Assembly: GCF_007827815.1 (NCBI RefSeq)
Contig: NZ_VITH01000015.1
Location: forward strand, 62,001 to 126,000
DNA length: 64,000 nucleotides
Origin: Azospirillum brasilense
GTDB lineage: Bacteria; Pseudomonadota; Alphaproteobacteria; Azospirillales; Azospirillaceae
Reading direction: 5' to 3'
The notes under the pieces were generated by a model. It made no database searches, had not been told where the DNA came from, and worked only from the letters and a program-made list of their open reading frames with translations. Shown here piece after piece: positions 27,082-37,200 of the stretch (within the stretch, counting starts at the first letter, position 1; each line of letters opens with the position of its first letter). A program made the translations under genes and the position numbers.

Positions 27082-27363
27082 TCACCAGACCGACCACGCC
27101 GCCAGCAACAGCGGCGCGGCCACGACAAGAAGGCCCGCCCAGGCGCGCAGCGCGCTGCGGACCGCGAAGACCCAGAGCACGGCGGCGGCGTAGACGAGGA
27201 AACTCGCCATCTCGCCGGTGAGCACCGCCTGCGGCGTGCTCATGGGAAGCGCCAGCACCGCCACGCTGGCGAGTGCCGCCAGCGCATAGCCGCCGAACAG
27301 GGCGGCGGCTATGCGCGAGACGAGCGGGCCAAACCTGCGGACCCGTCCGGCCACGGAGGTCAT
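27082..27363 (-). CDS. DUF3649 family small membrane protein
   Basis: This 93-residue protein has three hydrophobic segments (RIAAALFGGYALAALASVAVLALP, AVLTGEMASFLVYAAAVLWVFAV, AGLLVVAAPLLLAAWSVW) and matches DUF3649, which occurs in iron-transport operons with PepSY proteins. Its ATG overlaps the DUF4198 stop by 4 bp. Function unknown; operon position suggests a helper for the PepSY membrane protein. Confidence 0.8.
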   Translation of the reverse strand: MTSVAGRVRRFGPLVSRIAAALFGGYALAALASVAVLALPMSTPQAVLTGEMASFLVYAAAVLWVFAVRSALRAWAGLLVVAAPLLLAAWSVW

Positions 27364-28100
27364 TTGTTGGGCGTCGCCGCCGGGCCGGCGGGGACAGGCG
27401 CGAGACCGTCGGGGTGGACGTAGGTCACCGTGGTGACATAGCTGACGCCGTCATATTTCTCGGCACCGTTGGCGCCCTGGCGCTCGCCGGGGGTGCGCTC
27501 GTTCAGGCTGACCTCGGCCACGTAGGTGCCCTTCCACGGCAGGTCGAAGGTGACCAGCCCCTGCTCGTCGCTGTGCTCCTCCTTGGCCCAGCCGGACTGG
27601 GTGACCAGCATCACCTTGGTCTTGGCCTTGGGCTGACCCTGGAAGACCAGCTTGAACTGGCCGGGCTTGCCGGTGGGCACCAGATCCAGCGTCAGCTTCG
27701 GCGCCTGCTCGGCGAAGCCGGTGATCAGGCGCGCGGCGGGGTGGAACCAGTTGGTGGTCTCCTTGTCGCCCTGCTTCCAGGTGTAGAGCGGGTAGAGCGT
27801 GTCCTCGGCGACGATGCTCTCGCCGTTGGCGGCCTTGAAGGGCAGCGCGAAGCCGTCGGCGGTCTTGGCGGCTTCGGCCTTCTGCTCGCCCTTGGCGGAG
27901 AGGAGGGTGGCGGCCGGCTTGCCGAACTTGTCGAGCAGGCCGGGCGAGACCTCGCGCAGGTTCTCGCCGAACTCCCCGAAGCGGATCGTGGCGTTGCCCT
28001 GCTCGGGCTGCTCGATCCAGATCTGGTGGGCTTGGGCGGGCATGGCGGCGGGCATGGCGAAGCCCAGCGCGGCGATGAGGGCGAGGGACAGTTTGTTCAT
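27360..28100 (-). CDS. DUF4198 periplasmic protein
   Basis: This 246-residue exported protein has a signal peptide (MNKLSLALIAALGFAMPA, cleavage at AQA-H) and a beta-sandwich of the DUF4198 family: HQIWIEQ at the mature N-terminus (a possible N-terminal metal-binding His), LTLDLVPTGKPGQFKLVFQG and FDLPWKGTYVAEVS. The family is associated with metal uptake (NikM-like proteins and TonB-dependent receptors). I chose ATG 28100. It is encoded between the TonB-dependent receptor and DUF3649 genes and is likely iron-regulated with them. Confidence 0.82.
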   Translation of the reverse strand: MNKLSLALIAALGFAMPAAMPAQAHQIWIEQPEQGNATIRFGEFGENLREVSPGLLDKFGKPAATLLSAKGEQKAEAAKTADGFALPFKAANGESIVAEDTLYPLYTWKQGDKETTNWFHPAARLITGFAEQAPKLTLDLVPTGKPGQFKLVFQGQPKAKTKVMLVTQSGWAKEEHSDEQGLVTFDLPWKGTYVAEVSLNERTPGERQGANGAEKYDGVSYVTTVTYVHPDGLAPVPAGPAATPNK

Positions 28101-28130
28101 GACGTCATCCAAAGGAATGGCTTGGCGGAT

Positions 28131-30623
28131 TTAGAAATCGACGGTGGCGGACAGCAGCACCGTCCGCGGCGAGCCGACGGTCACGTAGGTGCCGGTGGTC
28201 AGCCAGTACTCCTTGTCGAAGAGGTTCTCGACGCTGGCGCGCAGCACGACCGGCTTGCCCGACACGTCGGTGGTGTAGCGGGCACCGATATCGAAGCGGG
28301 TCCAGCCGTCGAAACGCAGCGTGTTGGCGTTGGTCAGGTAGGAGCCGGAGGTGTGGATCACCCGCCCGTTGAGGGCGAGACCCTCGACCCACAGCGTGTC
28401 CCAATCCAGGCTGGCGGAGAAGCTCTTGTCCGGCACGCCGGCGGCGTCGTTGCCCTCTTCCGAGGCGACGGCGGTCTTCGTCAGCTCCGGCTTCAGGAAG
28501 GTCGCGCTGGCCATGGCGCGCAGGCCGGGGAGTATCTCGCCGTAGGCGGACAGCTCCAGGCCGCGGTTGCGCTGCTCGCCGTCATAGGCCAGCTCGTTGG
28601 ACGCGGTGCGGATCGAGCTGGGGCGGGTGATCTGGAACAGCGCGGCGGTCGTGGTGATGGTGCCCCAATCGACCTTGACGCCGCCCTCGAGCTGCTTCGA
28701 CTTGTAGGGTTCGAGCACCGCGCCGGTGTTGGCGTAGCCGGCGCCGACGATGGTGCCGCGCGACAGGCCCTCGGCGTAGTTGCCGTAGACCGCGACATTC
28801 TCCAGCGGCTTGACGACCAGACCGGCAAGCGGCGTCGTGGCGCTGGCGTCGTAGCTGCTGGTCTGCGCGCCGGTCGTCGTGCTGAAACCCTTCACCTTCA
28901 CCGTCTGGTCGCGCACGCCGAGCGTCAGCAGGACGCGGTCGTTGACGAAGGACAGCGTGTCGGCGATGGCGATGCTGCTCAGCGTCGTCTCGGCCGACTT
29001 GCGCGGATCGGTGCGCGGCGCGGTGATGACTGGCAGCGGTGCCGGGTTGTAGATGCTCGACGGGGCCGAGCCGGCGGCCTGGATGTAGGCGTTGCCCTCC
29101 TCCCGCTGGAAGCCGGTGTAGCCGATGTTGAGCTGGTGGCGGACCGGACCCGTCTCGAAGCGCAGGCGCGCGCCGGCCGTGCCGCTGACCGTCTCGCTGT
29201 AGGAGTCGTAGTAGGAGTTGCGGACCGTGAAGTTGCCAAGCGCGTTCACGGCGGGGTTGGACTGCGGGAACACCTGATCGTTGGTACCGTCGCGGTAGCC
29301 GATGCCGGCGTAGGCGGTCAGCCACTCCGTCACGTCGAACTCGATGTTCGAGGCGATGGTCTTGTCCTTCTGGACCAGCGTGGTGTTCGGGTACCAGTTG
29401 CTGCGCGCGTCGGGCGGCGACGGGATCGCCGTCGTCGTGGGCAGGATGCTGATCTGCGGGCGGAAATTGTCGGTGTCGTCGCGCTGGATGATGCCGTCGA
29501 GCGACCAGCGCAGCCGCTCGCCCCGGTAATCCACCGCCAGCGAGCCGAGGCCGGTCTTGACGTCGCCGTCCTCGATCGAGGCCTCGCCGCCGCGCAGCAG
29601 GCCGTTGAAGCGCACGCCCCAGGCGTTGTTCTCACCGAAGCGGCGCCCGGTGTCGACATGGACGCCGAAGTTGGCGTCGCTCTGGTAGAGCCCGGTCACG
29701 CGGGTCAGCGGCTGGTCGCCGGCGCGCTTGCTGAGGATGTTGATGCCGCCGCCGATGCTGCCGTTCGGGGCGATGCCGTTCATCAGCGCGCCCGGCCCCT
29801 TCAGCAGCTCGATCCGCTCGATGATCTGCGACGGCACGCGGTTGGAGGACACCAGCCCGTACATGCCGTTGAAGCCGACGTCGCCGGACGGAACGGCGAA
29901 GCCGCGGATCTGGAAGGTGTCGTCGAAGCCGTTGCCGCCGGTGGTCGTGCGCACCGACGAATCGTTGACCAGCGTGTCGGCTGCCGTGCGCGCCTGCTGG
30001 TTCTCGATCAGCTCGGCGGTGTAGTTCGTCGTGCTGAACGGGGTGTCCAGCGTGTTCCTGGTGCCCAGCAGGCCCAGCGTGCCGCCGCGCGCCACCTGAC
30101 CGCCGGCGTAGGGCGGCGGCGGCTCGCCCGGCAGCGCGCCGGCGTTGGCCGACACCTGGACGGAGGGCAGCACCGTCGCCCCGGCCGGGGCATTCGCGAC
30201 CGGCGTGGAGCCTTGCGCGACGAGGCCGTACCCCGACGGCGTGCCCGCGAGCTGATAACCGCTGCCGTCCAGCAGGCGGCGGAAGCCGTCCTCGACCGTC
30301 GTCGCTCCACGCAGCCCCTGGGAGGTCTTTCCCCGGACCTGAGCCGGGTCCACGGCGATGCTCACCCCGGCCTGGGCGGCGAAGCCGCGCAACGCGGCGT
30401 CCAGCGGCCCCGCCGGCACGTTGGCGTCGATCGTGCGGGCCGCCGCCGTCTGCGCCTGCGCGGCCGGCGCGAAGGGAAGGCCGCCCGCGAGGACGGCGCT
30501 GGCAAAACAAACCGCCATGGCGACCGGGCGCAGTCCCGGCGCAAAGACGTCCTGCACGGGGCCGGCGGCACCGCGGCGGCGGGCGGTTGGACGCGGAGCG
30601 TCCGTGCCGCAAGAATGTAGCAT
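28131..30623 (-). CDS. TonB-dependent siderophore receptor with N-terminal STN domain
   Basis: This 830-residue outer-membrane receptor has a long signal region ending AQA near residue 57, a secretin/TonB short N-terminal (STN) domain (about 62-125: NVPAGPLDAALRGFAAQAGVSI), a plug (RTTTGGNGFDDTFQIRGF, ERIELLKGPGALMNG) and a beta-barrel ending in the terminal Phe (ATVDF). It imports a ferric siderophore powered by TonB. I chose ATG 30623 with GAGGAA upstream. STN domains usually signal to FecR/FecI, but no such genes are in the window. A Fur-box-like site lies about 100 bp upstream. Confidence 0.93.
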   Translation of the reverse strand: MLHSCGTDAPRPTARRRGAAGPVQDVFAPGLRPVAMAVCFASAVLAGGLPFAPAAQAQTAAARTIDANVPAGPLDAALRGFAAQAGVSIAVDPAQVRGKTSQGLRGATTVEDGFRRLLDGSGYQLAGTPSGYGLVAQGSTPVANAPAGATVLPSVQVSANAGALPGEPPPPYAGGQVARGGTLGLLGTRNTLDTPFSTTNYTAELIENQQARTAADTLVNDSSVRTTTGGNGFDDTFQIRGFAVPSGDVGFNGMYGLVSSNRVPSQIIERIELLKGPGALMNGIAPNGSIGGGINILSKRAGDQPLTRVTGLYQSDANFGVHVDTGRRFGENNAWGVRFNGLLRGGEASIEDGDVKTGLGSLAVDYRGERLRWSLDGIIQRDDTDNFRPQISILPTTTAIPSPPDARSNWYPNTTLVQKDKTIASNIEFDVTEWLTAYAGIGYRDGTNDQVFPQSNPAVNALGNFTVRNSYYDSYSETVSGTAGARLRFETGPVRHQLNIGYTGFQREEGNAYIQAAGSAPSSIYNPAPLPVITAPRTDPRKSAETTLSSIAIADTLSFVNDRVLLTLGVRDQTVKVKGFSTTTGAQTSSYDASATTPLAGLVVKPLENVAVYGNYAEGLSRGTIVGAGYANTGAVLEPYKSKQLEGGVKVDWGTITTTAALFQITRPSSIRTASNELAYDGEQRNRGLELSAYGEILPGLRAMASATFLKPELTKTAVASEEGNDAAGVPDKSFSASLDWDTLWVEGLALNGRVIHTSGSYLTNANTLRFDGWTRFDIGARYTTDVSGKPVVLRASVENLFDKEYWLTTGTYVTVGSPRTVLLSATVDF

Positions 30624-30724
30624 AGAGCCGTTCCTCAATTTAAAGGTGCAGATGTGACGCAGCGTTTGCGACCGGCCCCGTGTCGGTTTCAAAAAGCCAG
30701 AGGGTCTGCGCTGATCGTCTGAGT

Positions 30725-30746
30725 GCGAATAATTCTCATTCTAATC
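30725..30746 (-). promoter_or_regulatory. Fur-box-like operator
   Basis: On the minus strand the sequence reads AGAATGAGAATTATTCGC, close to the Fur consensus core of interrupted AAT/ATT dyads (AATGAGAATTATTC). It lies about 100 bp upstream of the TonB-dependent receptor and fits iron repression of the receptor-to-DUF3325 gene run. Confidence 0.65.
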
Positions 30747-31116
30747 ATCAAGCCGCCGGCTCCGCAAGGGGGCAACGTCGCCGTTGCGACAATCGCGGCC
30801 GCTCGGCATGTCCCTGATCGGACTATGGAAATCCCGGCCCGGCATCGCTTTGGACAACCGGAGGACAGTGTGGAGCCTGTGCGCCCGGAACAACCGCGGC
30901 CACCCTGCGGAGGCGCCCTCCCGCAACAGGCGGCGATGGCACCGCTCGTCACCATCGTCGGCGACCAGACGCTGTTACGATACAACTTAGGATAAATTTC
31001 GAAGACAACAGCACAGGCATCGCCTGCATGCGTCGGCTCTCATATGAATAACCACGGAATTACTAAGGACGGATGAGGTTGCACATCCTCTCCGCGAAAC
31101 AAAACAGCTCTTCCCC

Positions 31117-31152
31117 CTGAAAAAATGTCGTCTGTATTTAGACATTTTTCAG
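31117..31152. promoter_or_regulatory. Hairpin in the giant-gene leader
   Basis: CTGAAAAAATGTC (31117-31129) pairs with GACATTTTTCAG (31141-31152) as a 12-bp stem with one bulged A and an 11-nt loop, 60 bp before the start of the giant repeat protein. It is AT-rich in a GC-rich genome. It may be a leader-RNA structure or an operator; the function is not known. Confidence 0.5.
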
Positions 31153-31212
31153 CAAATCACTTTGTTATGGACACTCCCGAGATGCGACCGCCGAGACGGC
31201 GAGAGGGCCACC

Positions 31213-34200
31213 ATGCCGGATACCCTGAACGCCACCACTCCGCTCCTGACCATCCCCGATGCCCTGGCGTCCGAAGCGGCGGCGGTGCTGCTGGGCGGCG
31301 ATCCCGGCGCGCTGAAGGCGGTTCAGGAGAAGCTGGCGGCGGCACTGACCGGACAGGGCTTGCCGGAAGGCGCCGCGGGCAGCGTGGCGGACGGCTGGAT
31401 GCGCGACGTCGCGGCGGGGGTCGGCGCCAGCGCCACGCCCGACGACGCCATTGCGCAGGCGAGCCGGGTCGCCGCCGGCACGGCGGCGCGCATGGCGCAA
31501 GCCGCGCAGGAAACTGCGGCTCTGACCGGAGAGCAGCGCTTGGCCGTCGCGCTGGCCCAGGGGCAGGGACTCGGGCCGGACAACGCCGCCAATTCGAAGG
31601 CGGCGTCCGATTTGTCGGCCGCGCTGTTCAGCGGGGTGATGGACCCGGCGGCCCGCCCGGCGGGCGCCGCCGACCCCATCGCCGCCCTGTCGCAGGCCTT
31701 GACCGCTCCTCCCGCCGCCCCGACGGCGCCGGAGGCCGTTCCCATCTCGCCCTCCGACAAGCTCGCCGCGGCGCTCGCCTCCGGCGTAGGGGTGCAGGAC
31801 GCCGTGACGGCGCTCGGCCCCGCCCCGGGCGGTCACTTCGCCCAAGCGCTGGAACACGCCCTGTCCAGCGGCGCCGACGCGGCCGGCGCCGTTGCCGAGG
31901 CGCAGGCGCTGAGCGCGGCCGGCGCGGTTCAAACCACATCCGTCGCCGTTGAGCAGACCGACGGCGCGCGCCTGCTCGGCGCGCTGGCCGCCGGAAAGAC
32001 GGACGGGGCGGGCGGCGCCCTGGCCGGCACCCCCGCCTTCACCAGCGTCCTGAACGACGCGCTGGCGCAGGGCGCCGCACCCGACGCGGCGCTTGGCGCC
32101 TCAGCACGGGCGCAGACGGACATGGCGGCCCGGCAGGAGGCCGCCGCCGTGCCGGCGAAGCCGGCGGACGCGCTGGTCGCCTCGCTCTCGTCCGGCCAGA
32201 ATGTGGCGGCCACGGTCAAGACCTTCGCCGCCGCCGCCGGGCTCGACGGCGCGGCGGCCGGCGGCTTCGGCGACGCCCTGGGGCGGGCGCTGTCCGGCGG
32301 ACAGGAGATGGCCGGCGCGCTGGGCTCGGCGCAGCAGACCGTCTCGACCGCGCTGTCCCTGTCGGCGGAAACCGCCAAGGGCGTGAAGAGCGACGGGCTG
32401 ATCGCGGCGCTGGCCAGCGGGCAGAACGTGCAGCAGGCGGTGCAGGCGCTGGGCGGGTCCGGTGCCGCCTTCAACGCGGCGCTCGGGCAGGCGCTGGCGG
32501 ACGGACGCGCGCCCGGACAGGCGCTCGCCGCCGCCCGCCAGACGGCGGAGACGGTGCAGCAGAACGCCCAGGGCAGCGAGGTTCCGGTGTCCGCCGAGAA
32601 CAAGGCGCTGGCCGATCTCGCCAACCCGCCGCCCGCGGGCGAGGCGGCCAAGGAGGGCGCCAAGGCAGACGGCGACAAGAGCGGCGGTGAAAAGGCCAAT
32701 GCAGAAAAGGCGGGCGAGCAGGTTGCCGAAGCTCCGGCCGAGGGCAAGGAGGGCGGCGAGAAGGACGACGCCAAGGAGGAGGCGAAGGGCGAAGACGGCG
32801 ACAAGGCTGCCGATAAGCCCGCTGCCGATGCCTCCCCCGACGCGGCAGCGGCGAAGGGCGAATCGTCGCCTGCACCGGCCAAGTCCGGCATGGGAAGCGA
32901 GCCGGCGCTGAAGGCGATCAGCTTCGACGTGGCCGGCACCGCCAAGAGCGCCGACACCGTCACGCCCGGCGTCACGGCCCCCGCCCCCTCCTCCGGCGCG
33001 ACGCCCGCCACCACGCCGGTCACCCGGACGCTGACCAGCGACCCCTTCGCCGTCGCCGCGCAAATCCAGCAGCAGGTGGCCCGAGCGCTCGAAGCCGCGG
33101 CCAACGCCCTGCCGGTGACGGTGCCGCCGGTGGCGGCGCCCACCCTCTCGTCCGGCTTCGACGCGGCCGCCTTCACAAAGGCGCTGGCGATCGCCGAGGG
33201 CACCGCGGCCCCGGCCGGCTTCGCCGTCTTCCATCTGATCGAGGCGATGTTCCGGCCCGGCGAGGCCGGGAGCAGCGTGATCGGCGTCGCCGTGGTGGCG
33301 AACCCCGATTCCACCTCCGGCGTCTGGCAGTACAGCCTGGACGGCGGGGCGTGGCGGACGGTGGGCACGGTCGGCGACGGCGCGGCGCTCGTGCTTCCGG
33401 GCAGCGCCCTGCTGCGCTTCCTGCCGGCCGACAACTGGAACGGCACCACCCCGTCGCTCGGGCTGCGGGCGGTGAACAGCGCGTGGACCGAGGGGTTCAG
33501 CGGCGCCGAGCACCGGCTGTTCACGCTGACCGGCGTCGGCGGCACCACCCCGCTGTCGGCGGACGTCGTCCCGCTGACGCTGGAGGTGACTCCGGTCAAC
33601 GGCTCCCCGGTGGCGACGGGCACGACGGCGGTCCTCGCCGCCGTCACCGAAGACAGCGCCAACCCGGCGGGCGCCAGCGTGGCGGCGCTGTTCGGCGGGC
33701 TGTTCTCCGACCCGACCGACGCGGTGTTCGGCGCCGTCGGCAACGGCTTCGCCGGTGTGGCGGTGATCGCCAATCCGGCCGACGCCACCCAGGGACAATG
33801 GCAGTACTGGACGGGCTCCGCCTGGGCCGCTGTGGGAACGGTGTCGGACGGCAACGCCCTGCTGCTGGCCGCCGACGCCACGCTGCGTTTCCTGCCCGCC
33901 GCCAACTGGAACGGCGTGCCGCCAAGCCTGACGGTGCGGCTGATCGACGATTCGCAGGGGCCGGTCACCAACGGCGAACGGGCGGACGCGACGGCGGCGG
34001 ACGGTGACAGCCGCTACAGCCTCGGCACGGTCGCCCTGACCACGGCGGTGAGCGCCGTCAACGACGCCCCGGTGGCGACCGGCACGACAGCGACCCTGCC
34101 GACGATTGCCGAGGACACCGCCAACCCGGCGGGCACCACCGTCACCGCCCTGTTCGGCGCCCTGTTCTCCGACGCCGCCGACGCGGTCAGCGGAGGCTCG

Positions 34201-37200
34201 ACGGCCAACGGCTTCGCCGGCGTGGTGGTGGTCGGCAACGCCGCGACCGCGGCGCAGGGGACGTGGCAGTACTGGACGGGCACCGCCTGGGCCGGCATCG
34301 GCGCGGCGAGCGACGCCGACGGCCTGCTGCTGGCCGCCGACACGGCGCTGCGCTTCGTTCCCGCCGTCAACTGGAACGGCACCACCCCCGCCCTGACCGT
34401 CCGGCTGGTCGAGGACGGCGGCGCGCCGCTGGTCACCGGCAACCGCGTCGACCTAACGACCGGCGTCGGCGGCAGCAGCGTTTACAGCGCCGGCACCGTC
34501 GCGCTGACCGGCACCGTCACCCCGGTCAACGACGCCCCGATCGCCACCGGAACGACCGCCACCCTGCCGACGATTGCCGAGGACACCGCCAACCCGGCGG
34601 GCGCCACCGTCTCCAGCCTGTTCGGTCACCTGTTCTCCGACGCGACGGACACGGTGGCGGGCGGGTCCGCCGCTAACAGCTTCGCCGGCGTCGCCATCGT
34701 CGGCAACGCGGCGACCGCGCAAGGTGTCTGGCAGTATTGGACGGGCTCCGCCTGGGCCGCTGTGGGAACGGTGTCGGACGGCAACGCCCTGCTGCTGGCC
34801 GCCGACGCCACGCTGCGTTTCCTGCCCGCCGCCAACTGGAACGGCGTGCCGCCAAGCCTGATGGTGCGGCTGATCGACGACTCGCAAGGGCCGGTCGTCA
34901 GCGGCGAGCGGGCGGACGCGACGGGGGCGGGTGGCGACAGCCGCTACAGCCTCGGCACCGTTGCCCTGACCACCGCGGTCAGCGCCGTCAACGACGCCCC
35001 GGTGGCGACCGGCACGACAGCGACCCTGCCGACGATTGCCGAGGACACCGCCAACCCGGCGGGCACCACCGTCACCGCCCTGTTCGGCGCCCTGTTCTCC
35101 GACGCCGCCGACGCGGTCAGCGGAGGCTCGACGGCCAACGGCTTCGCCGGCGTGGTGGTGGTCGGCAACGCCGCGACCGCGGCGCAGGGGACGTGGCAGT
35201 ATTGGACGGGCACCGCCTGGGCCGGCATCGGCGCGGCGAGCGACGCCGACGGGCTGCTGCTGTCCGCCAACACGGCGCTGCGCTTCGTTCCCGCCGCCAA
35301 CTGGAACGGCACCACCCCAACCCTGACCGTCCGGCTGGTCGAGGACGGCGGCGCGCCGCTGGTCACCGGCGGCCGCGTCGACCTGACCGGCGGAGTCGGC
35401 GGCAGCAGCGTCTACAGCGCCGGCACCGTCGCACTGACCGGCACCGTCACCCCGGTCAACGACGCCCCGATCGCCACCGGAACGACCGCCACCCTGCCGA
35501 CGATTGCCGAGGACACCGCCAACCCGGCGGGCGCCACCGTCTCCAGCCTGTTCGCCCACCTGTTCTCCGACGCGACGGACACGGTGGCGGGCGGGTCCGC
35601 CGCCAACGGCTTCGCCGGCATCGCCGTCGTCGGCAACGCGGCGACCGCGCAAGGTGTCTGGCAGTATTGGACCGGCACGGGCTGGAGCGCCGTGGGGGCC
35701 GCCTCGGACGGCAACGCCCTGCTGCTATCCGCCAACACGGCGTTGCGCTTCGTTCCCGCCGCCAACTGGAACGGCACCACCCCGGTTTTGACCGTCCGGC
35801 TGATCGACGACTCGCAAGGGGCCGTGACCAGCGGCGGGCGGGTTGTCCTGACGAGCGTTGGCGGCAGCACCGCCTACAGCGCCGGTACCGTCGCGCTGAC
35901 CGGCACCGTCACCCCGGTCAACGACGCGCCGGTCGCCACCGGCACCGTGGCCGTCCTGCCGACCATCGCCGAGGACACCGCCAACCCGGCGGGCGCCACC
36001 GTCTCCAGCCTGTTCGGCCATCTGTTCTCCGACGCCGCCGACGCGGTGAGCGGCGGCTCGGCGGCCGACACGCTGGCCGGCATCGTGGTGGTCGGCAACG
36101 CCGCCATCGCGGCGCAAGGGGCGTGGCAGTACTGGACCGGCGCCGCCTGGGCCGACATCGGCGCGGCCAGCGGCGGCAACGGCCTGCTGCTGGCGGCGAA
36201 CACGGCGCTGCGCTTCGTTCCCGCCGCCAACTGGAACGGCACCACCCCGCCCCTGACCGTCCGGCTGGTCGACACGTCGCACGGCCCGATCGCCAGCGGC
36301 GCGCGGGTCGACGCGACCAACGTCGGCGGCAGCACCGCCTACAGCGCCGGAACCATCGCGCTGACCGGCGCCGTCCTTCCGGTCAACGACGCCCCGGTGG
36401 CGACCGGCACGACGGCAACCCTGCCGACCATCGCCGAGGACACCGTCAATCCGGCGGGCACCAGCGTCACCGCCCTGTTCGGTCATCTGTTCTCCGACCC
36501 GGCGGACGCGGTGCCGGGTGGCTCCTCCGCCAACGGCTTCGCCGGCGTCGCCATCGTCGGCAACGCGGCAACCGCCGGCCAGGGCGTCTGGCAGTACTGG
36601 TCGGGCTTCGCCTGGATCACCGTCGGCGCGGTCGCGGAAGGCTCGGCCCTGGTCGTCGCCGCCAGCGCGCTGCTGCGCTTCCTTCCCGCAGCCGACTGGA
36701 ACGGCACCACACCGGCCCTGACCGTCCGGCTGATCGAGGACGGCGGCGCCCCTGTCGTCACCGGCGGCCGCGTCGACCTGACGACCGGCGTCGGCGGCAG
36801 CACCGTCTACAGCGCCGACACCATCGCCCTGACCGGAACCGTCACCCCCGTCAACGACGCGCCGCAGATCACCGCCGGCACGACGGCGCTGGCGACGATG
36901 AAGGGCGTGGCGGTGGCGGTCACCGGCCTGTCGGTGTCCGACGTCGACGCCGGCGCGCTGCCGATGCTGGTCACGCTGACCGCCGGCCACGGCACGCTGA
37001 CCCTGGCCAGCGCCGGCTGGGACGCCGTCATCACCGGCAACGGAACGGACAGCGTCACCATCCGCGCGACGCTCGCCACCATCAACGGGCTGCTCGGCGC
37101 CGCCAACGGGGTCCTCTACACGGCCAGTTCCTACACCGGGGCCGACGCCATCCGGATCGTCGTGAACGATCTCGGCAACGGCGGGGCCGGCGGGCCGCTG

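Larger units (their letters stand above)
30624..31212. other. Long intergenic region upstream of receptor and giant protein genes
   Basis: This 589-bp divergent spacer has no convincing gene; short ORFs here lack ribosome-binding sites and family features. It holds a Fur-box-like site (30725-30746), a small CAGGC/GCCTG dyad near 31014-31025, an AT-rich stretch from about 30985 to 31170 and a hairpin (31117-31152). It probably contains the promoters for both flanking genes. Confidence 0.7.

Noticed and set aside
27273..30620. A 1115-codon open frame on the plus strand opposite the receptor cluster
   Set aside because: It is antisense to several clear genes, has Arg/Gly/Ala/Val-biased composition, no domain and no ribosome-binding site; it is a high-GC shadow frame.
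30723..30995. Possible 90-residue gene upstream of the receptor
   Set aside because: It starts within the Fur-box region, lacks a ribosome-binding site and shows no protein-family pattern; the area is better explained as a promoter region.
31540..36849. CRISPR-like spaced repeats
   Set aside because: Repeats are long, contiguous and in coding frame with no unique spacers; they encode protein repeats. No cas genes are present.
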